Source: Candidatus Saccharimonadota bacterium
GTDB lineage: Bacteria; Patescibacteriota; Saccharimonadia; Saccharimonadales; Saccharimonadaceae
DNA: 64,000 nucleotides
Assembly: GCA_030445245.1 (NCBI GenBank)
Contig: JAUCSD010000001.1
Location: 936,671-1,000,670 of the forward strand
Direction: 5' to 3'
In this document: piece after piece, positions 46,426-56,279 of the stretch
How positions within the stretch are numbered: position 1 is the stretch's first letter
Layout: the number at the start of each line of letters is the position of its first letter
Translations under genes and position numbers: made by a program
The notes under the pieces: generated by a model
The model's input: the letters and a program-made list of their open reading frames with translations, nothing else
Database searches by the model: none
What the model was told of the DNA's origin: nothing

Positions 46426-47292
46426 TTACGATCTCTCCAAACTATCAATGTAGTCTTTCAGTAATGGCTCATAATCATGACTTTCAAATCCAGTTTTTTG
46501 AATTTTCAGAAGATTTAGGTCGCTATATGTTGGTCGTGGGGCAAATGGTTGTTTGTCCTTTTTATACTCATCGGTAGTTATAAATTTAACCCTGCTCTTG
46601 TCATGTCCCGCTAGCTCAAAGACTTCTGCGGCAATTTCTGCCCAAGATTTAATAGGGCCGTCGTTAGATATATTATATGTTCCGCTTTCTACATCATTTT
46701 CAAGTAAGTGTTCTATAGCTCGTACTATTTCCGAAGCAAAAGTCAGACGTCCAAATTGGTCATTAACAACTTTAGGATCAACCCTAAGGTTTGCCAGATT
46801 GTTCATCGTCTTAACAAAGTTATGGCCCTCGCCTATCACCCAAGATGTTCGTAATGTATAATGTTTGGGTACAAGACTTACGGCTATGTCGCCGGCGGCT
46901 TTAGTCTGCCCATACACTGAAAGTGGAGTGAATATCTCACCTTCTTCATGGTTCTGGAGAGTGCCATCGAATACATACTCTGAAGATACATGTATAAGAT
47001 TGATGTTGTTTGCTATAGCAACTTCCGCTAAATTTCGTGGACCGACAGCATTTGCGCTCCAGCTCATCTCTCGTCCTTCTTTTGTCTCTGAATGGTCAGC
47101 ATTAACATACGCAGCGGCATTAATAATGACATCGTAATCCGACCAGCTAATAGCCTTAACCTGATTGATATCCGTAATATCAAATTCATCTCTGCCCTTT
47201 GCAGTCGCATCTGGATAGCGTGCCACGAGCGCTTTTCCAAGTTGGCCGTTACGTCCTGTTATAAAAATTCTCTTTTCCTCAAGTTTCTTCAT
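46426..47292 (-). CDS. rfbD: dTDP-4-dehydrorhamnose reductase (second copy)
   Basis: 288 aa. IFITGRNGQLGKALVAR, INAAAYVNADHSETKEG, SSEYVFDGT, YGQTKAAGDIAV (Tyr-x3-Lys) and VVNDQFGRLTFASEIV match RmlD. It is a stand-alone relative of the C-terminal half of the fused enzyme at 38059. It either duplicates the last step of rhamnose synthesis or acts on another 4-keto sugar. TATAAT at 47302-47307 is nine bases before the ATG. Confidence 0.9.
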   Translation of the reverse strand: MKKLEEKRIFITGRNGQLGKALVARYPDATAKGRDEFDITDINQVKAISWSDYDVIINAAAYVNADHSETKEGREMSWSANAVGPRNLAEVAIANNINLIHVSSEYVFDGTLQNHEEGEIFTPLSVYGQTKAAGDIAVSLVPKHYTLRTSWVIGEGHNFVKTMNNLANLRVDPKVVNDQFGRLTFASEIVRAIEHLLENDVESGTYNISNDGPIKSWAEIAAEVFELAGHDKSRVKFITTDEYKKDKQPFAPRPTYSDLNLLKIQKTGFESHDYEPLLKDYIDSLERS

Positions 47293-47316
47293 ATACAGTA
47301 CATTATAGCAAACTAT

Positions 47317-48564
47317 CTAACGGTTAGTGTTGGCGACCTTTGTTAATGTTACTCTGTAAGCAATGGCTAGTAACGACACCTGGATAAGGTTGATGACCGT
47401 GAAGAGAGTAACGCCACTTTCTAAGCCATATTGTTTTATAAAACTCGCCGAAAATAGAGCGAGGAAAATATTTGTAACAAGCAAGATATAAAATTGATAC
47501 TTGAAGGAACGTATTATGGTAAATATATTTATAAATATAGAGACCATAGCATTAATAATTCCACCCGTGATAATAATGAACAGTGACAATTGATACGCAG
47601 AGAAATCGATACCAAATACTAACTCGAGTGCCGGTACTCCTATGACGTACGAGACGAGCAGGATGACCACACCAATCCCTACCGTTATGAGCATCAGACT
47701 GTTAACAGTTCGACCAAATGCAGCATAATCTTTCTTCTCGTAGAGTTTAGATAGGTGCACCACCTTTGGCTGTAGAATAAATGCCATGACAAGTCCAATA
47801 AGTGTTATTGGCATCGCAAGAATACCAAAGTAGCCTATCTGCTCTTGGTGATAAAGATCGACAAAGTATCGTGGAATATTTAATGAAAACATTGATAGAA
47901 ACACGACAATGAATACCGGCCATGTGCGGGTCATTATATAGACCGCATCCTTTATCGTTCGTCTGATCTGCGCGGGCATGATAACAGCAGCGGATAACTT
48001 TTGAACGATACGTAAGTCATATAATGCAATCAAGACAATATTTGCAGCTACTATACCTAGACAACTCAGTAAAATGTTATGTGTTATGAGATCAATCATT
48101 ATAAATAGGCAGAATCCAGTAATCGCCTTATAGGTAAGTGACTTGCCAACAATATATAATCTTTCGTGTACTTGTAGTACACCGTATATAGCATCTGCTA
48201 TCGATTCAATAACTTTAAATACCACGAGAGCAATGATGATACTGCTTTTATCTAAATCGTATTGATTTACACTTACGAAAATAAGTGTACCCACGAGTAC
48301 AACAACGGCTAACAGTAGTCTAACCATAACATAACTATGATGTGTAAATTCCCTACTCACATCAGAAACTTGATACGTTCTCCCTCCCCACATGCCAATG
48401 ACCCAGAAGATAATGGCTACCGAGAAGGCAAAGGAAAATAATCCGGAATCAAAGATACCATTGATTCGCGTTACTGCAATAAGAAGTAGGGGAGAAATTG
48501 CATTTTGAGCAAGTACGCCAATAGTGTTCCATATATAATCTTTTTTTAATGAAGCAGACGTCAT
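47317..48564 (-). CDS. Polysaccharide flippase (Wzx/MATE-like)
   Basis: 415 aa, about 12 spans distributed evenly, no large loops. SLKKDYIWNTIGVLAQNAISPLLLIAVTRI at the start and the paired-helix pattern fit the polysaccharide transport family. It would move a lipid-linked repeat unit across the membrane, so the locus has two export routes (this one and the Wzm/Wzt pair at 58.6-60.6 kb). ATG overlaps the stop of the upstream gene. Confidence 0.82.
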   Translation of the reverse strand: MTSASLKKDYIWNTIGVLAQNAISPLLLIAVTRINGIFDSGLFSFAFSVAIIFWVIGMWGGRTYQVSDVSREFTHHSYVMVRLLLAVVVLVGTLIFVSVNQYDLDKSSIIIALVVFKVIESIADAIYGVLQVHERLYIVGKSLTYKAITGFCLFIMIDLITHNILLSCLGIVAANIVLIALYDLRIVQKLSAAVIMPAQIRRTIKDAVYIMTRTWPVFIVVFLSMFSLNIPRYFVDLYHQEQIGYFGILAMPITLIGLVMAFILQPKVVHLSKLYEKKDYAAFGRTVNSLMLITVGIGVVILLVSYVIGVPALELVFGIDFSAYQLSLFIIITGGIINAMVSIFINIFTIIRSFKYQFYILLVTNIFLALFSASFIKQYGLESGVTLFTVINLIQVSLLAIAYRVTLTKVANTNR

Positions 48565-49973
48565 GGGGTGTATAAATAATATCGTTGATACGTAATAAAT
48601 AAAGCCAAAAAGATCAGCACAGCTATAGAAATGACTATCGCCTGTTTAAATTTTCGGCTGTCACTTCGCTGGATACGCACACCACCTGTAAATATCGTTG
48701 CAGCTGCAATAATGGCTATCGGTAAGAAATATCGTCCTTGTACGCCATATACGATATCAAAATTAACAGGTGTGTAGCCCATATATATCGCAAGATTAAT
48801 TGCGGTAAAATAGCCCGCACACAAAACCACAGCGAGCAGTTTCCATTTCTTCTCTATCCGCTTTGATTGTTTTACTTCCATATTAGTAAGGAGGAGGAGA
48901 CCTAGTATTACGACGTAGCCTCCCGTCATCCATAATGGATAGTACGTATCTGCAGTACCAAAGACACCAATAACTCCCCGTGTCTGTTCATCCCCATAGG
49001 GTGTCATGTATGAGTTCCATCCAACTCTTAGGATGCGAGTTGGATGAGAAATAAGTGTGTTGAGCTGTTGTTTGCTGTTGGCCCCATTTGGAAGATGTGG
49101 CGTAACAGTAGGATCAATCTTTGGGTTTGTCATCATGAACCAGCTGAATAGAGCAATGGCACATACAGCCGTTATACCACCTATCCACTTAAGATTGTCT
49201 CGTTTTGCTACAAGTAATATAAGAGGCAGGAAAAGGAATATGAGAGGCTTCACCAATACAATCCCGACCGCTATTGTGCCCAGGATGAGCCATTGATTTC
49301 TTGCTATTGTTTTTATCTGACGAAGATATAATACATATGCAACAAACAAGGCAAGTATCGAGTACGAAACGCTGTCTGCCGTCACCATTGACTGCTGAAA
49401 AAGTAACATCGGTATTAATCCAACAGCTACAAGAAGATATTTCTTATGGGGAATAAGTCTTATAGCAAAGAAAATAATAATAACCGAAGTAATCCCCAGT
49501 AATAATCTGGCGATATAGAGCGATATAAGCGGATTGGTGTTGAATAGATTTGCAACAAAAACACCAATCGCTGCTGGTAAATAAGGTAGAGGACTATATG
49601 TCACCATAAGAGGTTGGTACGTATGGCCATCGTTAAGCGGTAGCTTAAGAGCTTCTGAAGTACGATTGAACTCATATTTATCAGCCGTTTTGCCCCTTAG
49701 GTCATCATTATAGAATGTTGTCTTGGTTATATTATCTATAGATTTAGGTAATGAGACATTTGTGTTTGTTACTTCTATAGGTACGACATATCCATGAGCA
49801 ATATACTGTACTCGTACATAATGTGTTTCCTCATCGGGACCCTGAAATGGTGGAGTAATAAACACAAATCCAATGACACCTATTAGGGCTATAACGAGAT
49901 AGACTCGCTCAGGTATCGTTATCCAGTAAGCCATGGTCGTCTTAACGCGTTGAAAGATAGGTTTTATATTCAT
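48561..49973 (-). CDS. DUF2142 multi-span membrane protein
   Basis: 470 aa, about 12 spans. FITPPFQGPDEETHYVRVQYIAHGY holds the P-x-x-P-D-E-x-x-H pattern of DUF2142, with the acidic pair in the first outer loop as in GT-C sugar transferases. A role as a membrane glycosyltransferase for surface glycan is likely. It forms an overlapping pair with the flippase. TATACT lies 12 bases before the ATG. Confidence 0.75.
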   Translation of the reverse strand: MNIKPIFQRVKTTMAYWITIPERVYLVIALIGVIGFVFITPPFQGPDEETHYVRVQYIAHGYVVPIEVTNTNVSLPKSIDNITKTTFYNDDLRGKTADKYEFNRTSEALKLPLNDGHTYQPLMVTYSPLPYLPAAIGVFVANLFNTNPLISLYIARLLLGITSVIIIFFAIRLIPHKKYLLVAVGLIPMLLFQQSMVTADSVSYSILALFVAYVLYLRQIKTIARNQWLILGTIAVGIVLVKPLIFLFLPLILLVAKRDNLKWIGGITAVCAIALFSWFMMTNPKIDPTVTPHLPNGANSKQQLNTLISHPTRILRVGWNSYMTPYGDEQTRGVIGVFGTADTYYPLWMTGGYVVILGLLLLTNMEVKQSKRIEKKWKLLAVVLCAGYFTAINLAIYMGYTPVNFDIVYGVQGRYFLPIAIIAAATIFTGGVRIQRSDSRKFKQAIVISIAVLIFLALFITYQRYYLYTP

Positions 49974-50137
49974 AAACTACTCGTAAGTATATACCAATAA
50001 ACAATGGTTGGACACACTAGCAGAAACTATACGAAATAAGCTTGAATGTCCGCACCATTCCTCTTCCACTCTGGTAATTACAGATTCTTTTGAGGTATAC
50101 TTCATGTAATGGATATCGCTTTGGCTGGGGAATTACT

Positions 50138-52144
50138 ATGAAAAATATATATCACTACAGTGCCAACTTTCAAGATTACTTCAAAGCAAACGCAATGAGG
50201 CGTTGGCTACTTATATTAGCTATCCTATTGTTAGGGTTTTTTATTCCCCTAGTTGCACTTACAGTATCCGTCGTCGTATCATATAAACTTCTTCTATTAC
50301 TATTGAATCACAAGATATTTGATAGTAAGTTCTTTGTGTTTATTATTTCAATATTTTTTTACGTTCTAGTACTTCAAGCCGTTATCTTGATATCTTGGCT
50401 GTTTTCACATAACTTTCCGTTAACAATTTGCGGGCCACTGACATCAATCGTACTATTTGGCCTATATTACTTAATACAACCAACAATTAGTAAATCAGTC
50501 AGGCGACAAAAAAATGATTTTACACCAGCAAAAATCAAAGATATTATTCCTCTTGTCGTCTGTCTTCTTACTTTCATTATATTTGTGATATTCCCGATAC
50601 ATCACTCGGGGAGCAAGGGAATCAGCGGCATAACGGTATTAGTAAACCGGGTGATCGATGATCCTAACCACTTAGGAATGTTAAACGATAAGCTCCAGTT
50701 TAACCGAGGTGTTATTTTCGAGAGTAACGCTGAAGGACATACTAATACTAAAGGCGTCTCATTCTACCCCGCAGGCTGGCATTCGGCCAATGCTGTTATT
50801 ATAAAAGCTTTCTATCCCAGCATATCGACTGGCTCTGAGTCTCTTGTTGCATACGCAATAAGCAAGGTTTTCTGGTTTCTATTCCTCGTTTATCTTTTCG
50901 TCCGAACTATATACAGTCTCTACAGTACCTATTCAAAAGAAAAAGTATCAGCTGTCGTCTCTGCATGGATCGGTTTAGCTTCATTATTATTTGTCGGATG
51001 GTTTTTAATAGATCCATTTCTGGACGGCTTCTATAGCTTTCTACCTCAGTTGATCATCGTACCAATATTTGTGTTATCACTTATACAAATGTCCTTCTTA
51101 AATAAGAAGGACGGTTATGGGTTACTTAACGCACTCATTCTGCCTGCCTTGCTGTGTATGGGATCAGCGTTATCTTGGCTTCTACTTTTCCCGGTATTTG
51201 TTGGTGCTCTGTTAGTGTACGGCTTTAATCTACTATATCGATGGGGAGTTGTGAGCACGCTCAGAGACCTGCTCGCTAAGATGCCTCGCTATATATTTAT
51301 TCTTATATTGACGCTTATCCCAGTCATCGTACAGATTCTCACTTCCAAAAGCACTGGTGGATCTGTATCTTTTATACAAGGCATCCTCCTACCCGGTCCT
51401 ATTCAGACATACCCGACAAGTTTTTACGAATTCGTTTTTCTTGGTTTAGCAATATTTTTAGTGTTAGCGATAAAAAATACCAAAACAGACAGACTGCAGC
51501 CTATTCTTACGTATATCACGGTTATGGCGGCATTTGCAGCCCTCCTCTACCTGCTCCAGCTATACGCATCACAAGCTAACTTCTACTACTACTTCAAGTC
51601 CTTAGACGCATTTACTATAGCAGCCTCGATGATGTGTGTTGTAGGGTTTGCGTTTTTTATTAGTTGGGCTGAATCAAAAACATCTCGATCAACGGCATTG
51701 ATTTTATCATTCATGATCATTTTGCTGTCTGTACAATTTGTCTATACGAAACCACTTCTATTCTTGTACATACAAGGTGGTAGAGCAACCACAGCAATTA
51801 TGAATAAAGAAATATTTAATACACTAGAAACAAATTATTCCCAGCCTCATTACTATAATAAAGAGGTGACAATATATTACCCTAGTAGTAATCCTAATAT
51901 GAATGAAGTTGCTTCACGGCTCTTAAGTACAAACAAGCCATACGGAACCTGTTATGACTCAGTAAAGGGTGCTTCGTTCTCTGTTCGGCCTAAGGATTTC
52001 GATGTAGCACCTATTCTTCGTGACTGCGCCGACCCAGATATAAAGATTACCTACTACGTTGAGCGAGACTCCCTGGCGACAATGCAGAAGAAAATAGATG
52101 AGAACAACTTGCACGAAAGAGTAATACTAAAACTAATCGATTAG
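50138..52144 (+). CDS. Large multi-span membrane protein (GT-C-like)
   Basis: 668 aa from ATG 50138, chosen because GGGG sits seven bases before it; an upstream in-frame ATG (50090) lacks a site. About 14-16 spans, with one outer loop (residues about 165-225) containing KGVSFYPAGWHSANAVIIKAF and a C-terminal outer domain of about 110 residues. The layout resembles DUF6541-type proteins, large GT-C-like membrane proteins seen in actinobacterial glycan loci. Low-GC codons compared with the surface protein genes. Function inferred only. Confidence 0.65.
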   Translation: MKNIYHYSANFQDYFKANAMRRWLLILAILLLGFFIPLVALTVSVVVSYKLLLLLLNHKIFDSKFFVFIISIFFYVLVLQAVILISWLFSHNFPLTICGPLTSIVLFGLYYLIQPTISKSVRRQKNDFTPAKIKDIIPLVVCLLTFIIFVIFPIHHSGSKGISGITVLVNRVIDDPNHLGMLNDKLQFNRGVIFESNAEGHTNTKGVSFYPAGWHSANAVIIKAFYPSISTGSESLVAYAISKVFWFLFLVYLFVRTIYSLYSTYSKEKVSAVVSAWIGLASLLFVGWFLIDPFLDGFYSFLPQLIIVPIFVLSLIQMSFLNKKDGYGLLNALILPALLCMGSALSWLLLFPVFVGALLVYGFNLLYRWGVVSTLRDLLAKMPRYIFILILTLIPVIVQILTSKSTGGSVSFIQGILLPGPIQTYPTSFYEFVFLGLAIFLVLAIKNTKTDRLQPILTYITVMAAFAALLYLLQLYASQANFYYYFKSLDAFTIAASMMCVVGFAFFISWAESKTSRSTALILSFMIILLSVQFVYTKPLLFLYIQGGRATTAIMNKEIFNTLETNYSQPHYYNKEVTIYYPSSNPNMNEVASRLLSTNKPYGTCYDSVKGASFSVRPKDFDVAPILRDCADPDIKITYYVERDSLATMQKKIDENNLHERVILKLID

Positions 52145-52157
52145 ACTGTTACGTCTT

Positions 52158-52185
52158 AGCGATTTACTTCGGCTAGTAGATCGCT
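52158..52185. terminator. Stem-loop between convergent genes
   Basis: AGCGATTTAC (52158-52167) pairs with GTAGATCGCT (52176-52185) through nine normal pairs and one G-T, loop TTCGGCTA. It sits after the stop at 52144 and overlaps the last codons of the minus-strand gene. No T-run. Confidence 0.55.
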
Positions 52186-54539
52186 GACCCAGTAGGAAGA
52201 AGCGAAGCGGTCGATCGAGTAACGCCTGTGGTAATACCTCCATTGGCGCTTAACTCTACATACTTAGCCCAACTACCTATGGGATGGAGTACTCCCGACG
52301 TCAATTGGTTTATAGTTCCATCTGGAGTTCGAACAAATCCAGGAGCTGCCTCATTCTTAGTAAGAACATTACACGTTTGCGCCTGAAGTACTCGCGGAAC
52401 AGTACCACCGCTTAATGTCATCTTATACAGCGTCCCACTCATTCCAATGTAGTTTGTTGATCCGCACGTAACATATGATCCTAATACGGACGAGTCGACT
52501 GTATACTTTGCAAGAATTGAATCACTAATTGTTCGAATATCCATATTTATACCTAAATCTTTTGCCGGATCAAAGGTACTCATTGGTATCAAGTTATTAT
52601 AACCATCTGTCATATACACAGTAGCATTCGAAGGAGTCTTCACTAATCTACCCGCACCGACAATAATATTACCGGTTGGAATTGAGTTAATTAAATCATT
52701 CGTAACCCATCCAATATACGACTGACTTTCGCCAGTGATGGATTGTAAGTCTTCCATAGCCACAAGTGGACGCTTTTGCCCGCCAACGATGACATACACA
52801 GTTGCGTTATCATATGACTTAAGCAGCGATACAGTCGATAATGAACCCGTCCCATTCAACTTAGCGATTGTAGTAGATGGTAGTACTACGGGAGATATAC
52901 CGAGGGATGATGGATCCGGAACAAGCTTCTTGCCGTCACGTGTTATAACGTACGTCTTTCCTGTTTCATCAACGACACTACTATTCACGGTCTTAGGCGC
53001 AATCGTCAGTAAATCGATACTCTGATTATCAAGTTGCCCCATCGTAAACTGAGAGAAAGTATCGTCGACTGCCTGGGACACGGCTAACGGATAGGCTGTC
53101 GTATCGTCTGTGAATAGTTTTCTCGTCTGATCTTGACGACTTTGAGTAATAACATCCTTTCGGACAATTGGTTTACCGTATGGTAAATAGTTAAACGCGG
53201 CATCACTCAATAGGTTATATCCGACTGACAATCCAGCCGCGCTTAATGACTGATCGTCAAATACTTCTTTTTTGACACCCCCATCAATATAGTAAGTACG
53301 TCCACCCTTTGTTTTCATCCCCTTGGTCATTAGTGGGCCAGTAGAAAGCTTATCAACTTGGGACTGCGTTAACTCTGCCACCGATCCACAGTTACCACCA
53401 TAGGCGCTTACCATCGCGCATGAGTCAAAGGGTAGTTTTATATTTGAGTCATAGAAATATATAGTACCATCAGTTCCATGTATGAATCGACTTAAGAGAG
53501 AGCCTGTCGGTATGTTATCAAGATATGATTGCGAGACAAATCCTATTCCACCCAGCGCAGGAGCAGCTCCTATGAGACTCGTGTCCGCAATTGGGTATTT
53601 AACCTTATCACCAACGAGATATACTGTTGCATCATCTGGACTCCTGACAAAATTACCATTTGTCATGGTTGAACCAAACCACTCTTGCCAGAAGAAATAA
53701 AAGTTACGATTACCATATGCGCCACAAGGAGCCGTACCCGGATAGGAATTCAGAGCTGCATCATTGGGTGTATATGGCGTATAGATATACAAACTCGCCG
53801 TTGCGTAGTTCTGAATATACACATCCTTTGTACCGCAATTTGGATCCGGGCTATACTGAATGGTATTCCATTGCCCAGGAGCGTAGTTGTAAGAACCCAT
53901 ATGATCGTAGTAATAGCGTAGTTGCCAAGCAGCATATGTCATCTGTTTGTAAAAACCCGCTTTATCCGATTGGCAGTTTGCGGAGTAGCCTGGCCCGCTA
54001 TCTGGACAAGCATAGCCCATCGCATATTTGTATTGAGATTTCATTGGCCAAGAGTCACTAAATAGATTAAGCGACTCTTTTCGGAGCATAACGAGTAGCA
54101 CCTTTGGATTGATATGATAAGTTTGGGCAGCATCATAGATTATCTGTGCAGCACTCACACCACCACTAAAAGCTCCACCACCCTTTTCGAATGACGTTTC
54201 ACCTGTTGATGGATTTTCATAATAATTGTTAAGACAAACATACGGAGGCCCCGGCCAACCTTTGATTTGCTGGGCGTACTGTGCATTATTTAAGTTGCCA
54301 TAGCCTGATGGTTGAGTTCCCCAGGTATCGCATGCGGGTACGTGCGCATTAAGGAAGTTTTGAATATTACTGGGCCCACCCATACTACCTGGATCATAGA
54401 ATATAGCATCATCTATAATACGTCCTGGATCAAAACCTGACGCATTAGTAGCATTTGCATTGTTCGGTGGCAAAAAAACACTTCCAAAGAAAGAAAGCGT
54501 GAAGACAAACGCAAACGCTAGAATTAACTTACGGTTCAT
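52173..54539 (-). CDS. Secreted multi-repeat protein with lysozyme-like head
   Basis: 788 aa. Signal peptide 1-30 (LILAFAFVFTLSFFGSVF, then NANA). Residues about 55-290 form a globular domain with NPKVLLVMLRKESLNLFSDS, where the Glu after R-K is placed as in lytic-transglycosylase-like folds, plus several Cys. Residues about 295-788 are seven or eight repeats of some 50-60 residues built on A-T-V-Y-L-V-x-G-x-K-x-P-I and ending in I-P-T-G (examples VYLVGDKVKYPIADTSLIG, VYVIVGGQKRPLVAMEDLQ). Such repeats bind cell wall in known secreted enzymes (my inference). It overlaps the upstream 193-aa gene by four bases. Confidence 0.7.
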   Translation of the reverse strand: MNRKLILAFAFVFTLSFFGSVFLPPNNANATNASGFDPGRIIDDAIFYDPGSMGGPSNIQNFLNAHVPACDTWGTQPSGYGNLNNAQYAQQIKGWPGPPYVCLNNYYENPSTGETSFEKGGGAFSGGVSAAQIIYDAAQTYHINPKVLLVMLRKESLNLFSDSWPMKSQYKYAMGYACPDSGPGYSANCQSDKAGFYKQMTYAAWQLRYYYDHMGSYNYAPGQWNTIQYSPDPNCGTKDVYIQNYATASLYIYTPYTPNDAALNSYPGTAPCGAYGNRNFYFFWQEWFGSTMTNGNFVRSPDDATVYLVGDKVKYPIADTSLIGAAPALGGIGFVSQSYLDNIPTGSLLSRFIHGTDGTIYFYDSNIKLPFDSCAMVSAYGGNCGSVAELTQSQVDKLSTGPLMTKGMKTKGGRTYYIDGGVKKEVFDDQSLSAAGLSVGYNLLSDAAFNYLPYGKPIVRKDVITQSRQDQTRKLFTDDTTAYPLAVSQAVDDTFSQFTMGQLDNQSIDLLTIAPKTVNSSVVDETGKTYVITRDGKKLVPDPSSLGISPVVLPSTTIAKLNGTGSLSTVSLLKSYDNATVYVIVGGQKRPLVAMEDLQSITGESQSYIGWVTNDLINSIPTGNIIVGAGRLVKTPSNATVYMTDGYNNLIPMSTFDPAKDLGINMDIRTISDSILAKYTVDSSVLGSYVTCGSTNYIGMSGTLYKMTLSGGTVPRVLQAQTCNVLTKNEAAPGFVRTPDGTINQLTSGVLHPIGSWAKYVELSANGGITTGVTRSTASLLPTGSAIY

Positions 54540-55117
54540 TTTGTAAATTCTTTCGTGTTTGATGTGCCGGTGGCATTTGAAGAGCTATAGCTCAGGACAA
54601 CCTTCCACGTACCGCTTACAGGTAGTTCATCTGAGCTGAACGTCACTGCCTCGCAGGTTGTTGATGTCGGGTTTACGAGAGTGTTAGATTTTTTAGTAAT
54701 AGTGGAACTACCGTTAGTGAACACGTAAGTACATTCACCACCTTCTTGGGCAAGATTTGTAACGAAACCACTCGCATGTACGTTATTATTTGTGATGCTG
54801 GCATTTGTAAGTAAGACATTCACCGACTGCTTCCCTGAAGGTGTTGTTTCGGTAGGCGCATTAGGTTTATCCGTTTGATTGTTTTCTGTTTTTGAAGCTG
54901 GATTATCTAAGAGTTGCTGTGTTTTCTGTTTTTCAGCATCGCTACGTTCTAAATTCGTCATCTGTTCGCCACTCTCAATAGGCTGCTTCTTTTCTACAAA
55001 GGGAGCGTAGTGATTAACGAAGGCAATGCCTAGATATATAATTCCGGCCACGAGACATGCCGCAACTATTATAGCGATCACTTTTACTTTAGAATTGTGT
55101 TTTGTGTTTATCTTCAT
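54536..55117 (-). CDS. Membrane-anchored outer protein
   Basis: 193 aa. Basic start, one span at about 12-33 (VIAIIVAACLVAGIIYLGIAF), a Gln/Asn/Glu-rich linker to about 100, and a C-terminal beta domain (VNVLLTNASITNNNVHASGF to VLSYSSSNATG) with two Cys, probably Ig-like. It is translated just ahead of the 788-aa secreted protein (ATGA overlap), suggesting that the two work together at the surface. Confidence 0.65.
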   Translation of the reverse strand: MKINTKHNSKVKVIAIIVAACLVAGIIYLGIAFVNHYAPFVEKKQPIESGEQMTNLERSDAEKQKTQQLLDNPASKTENNQTDKPNAPTETTPSGKQSVNVLLTNASITNNNVHASGFVTNLAQEGGECTYVFTNGSSTITKKSNTLVNPTSTTCEAVTFSSDELPVSGTWKVVLSYSSSNATGTSNTKEFTK

Positions 55118-55228
55118 TTACAACCTATACTAGTTAGGATTCTACTAATGCTTATTATATAACAAATTATCTTTGATTACTATCACTTATAGGCTTATTC
55201 ATAGAGAATTTTCTTATAAAAACACATA

Positions 55229-55278
55229 GACGACAGCCCTCTCAGCTAAGGAGATTCATAAGGTGAGCAGATGTCGTC
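55229..55278 (-). terminator. Stem-loop after the rhamnosyltransferase-like gene
   Basis: GACGACA and TGTCGTC pair at the base, with inner CTCA/TGAG pairing; on the minus strand GTTTTTAT follows a few bases later. It sits just past the stop at 55283. Confidence 0.5.
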
Positions 55279-55282
55279 CTTG

Positions 55283-56278
55283 CTACTTCGTAGTATTGCG
55301 TTTACTCTCGAGTGAATGCTCACCAATAGCCTTACTATCATTTAACTTTATCGTTGCCGCAGCGTATATTCCTCGCCATTTTTCAATATGGAAAAATGGA
55401 TTTAAAATAAACCAATAAACTTTTCGCTTGGGTGAATACTCAGTATCCATAATCGTACGGATACCATCCTTTAAAGACCCTGTAATGATCATTTTTACGA
55501 TAGCCTTACGTGATGGCCGACGAACTTGTATACCGTTCTTACGAAGAGCAAGCGCTTCGTCGAACATGCGATGCCTATACTCACTGAGTTTCAAGTCATT
55601 AGAGTGGATGACGCTCGCTCGAGGTGCGTATACTTTAAAGTACCCTGCATCAATAATATCCCTTCCCAACACTTGATCTTCAGCATAATTGACATGCTTG
55701 TAGGGAAGAATTCCTGTTAGGTATGATCGACGAGCTGCCGAGTTTGAATCAGAATAGAAACTGATTGAATCGTATGTTTCCTTCTTTTTTACGAAGTCAT
55801 CCTTATAGAAAATTGTCGTGCCGAAGTCAGGACCAAAGTTACGAAAGGTAGAACGTATTTCGTACTTAAGCAAAGGAAAGCATTTTGGTCGTGGAACTTG
55901 TTTACCCATAACACCCACGATTTTCTCGTTGAGCTCGAATGGCTTAACCATCTCATACAGCCAACGAGGATGAGCTGGTATCGCATCATGGGAAATATAT
56001 ACAACAATCTCACCTCTTGCCTCATGCGCTGCATAGTCTCTCGTTTTACCGTGTCCGTATTCGCTATTGGGTATCTCAATAAAACGTATATTTTCATGTT
56101 TGCTCTCAAACTTCTTAATAATATCGACGGTATTATCCGTCGAGCCAGAATCGATGACGAGAACTTCATAATCAAAGTCAACTTTTTGTTTAAAAATAGC
56201 AACGAAGATAGCTCTGAGATGGTCCTGGCCGTTATAGGTAGGTATGACAATCGTCGCTTTTAACTTAGTGTCTTTCAC
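55283..56278 (-). CDS. Glycosyltransferase family 2 (rhamnosyltransferase-like)
   Basis: 331 aa with a GTG start. KATIVIPTYNGQDHLRAIF, VIDSGSTDNTVDIIKKF, GHGKTRDYAAHEARGEIVVY and ISHDAIPAHPRWL are the pattern of the RfbN/RfbF-type rhamnosyltransferases, in which the usual DxD is replaced by x-H/Q-D-A-x-P. It would use dTDP-L-rhamnose made by the rfb genes. Start lies in the stop region of the epimerase gene (TAATGTG), so the two are coupled. Confidence 0.86.
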   Translation of the reverse strand: MKDTKLKATIVIPTYNGQDHLRAIFVAIFKQKVDFDYEVLVIDSGSTDNTVDIIKKFESKHENIRFIEIPNSEYGHGKTRDYAAHEARGEIVVYISHDAIPAHPRWLYEMVKPFELNEKIVGVMGKQVPRPKCFPLLKYEIRSTFRNFGPDFGTTIFYKDDFVKKKETYDSISFYSDSNSAARRSYLTGILPYKHVNYAEDQVLGRDIIDAGYFKVYAPRASVIHSNDLKLSEYRHRMFDEALALRKNGIQVRRPSRKAIVKMIITGSLKDGIRTIMDTEYSPKRKVYWFILNPFFHIEKWRGIYAAATIKLNDSKAIGEHSLESKRNTTK

Positions 56279-56279
56279 A

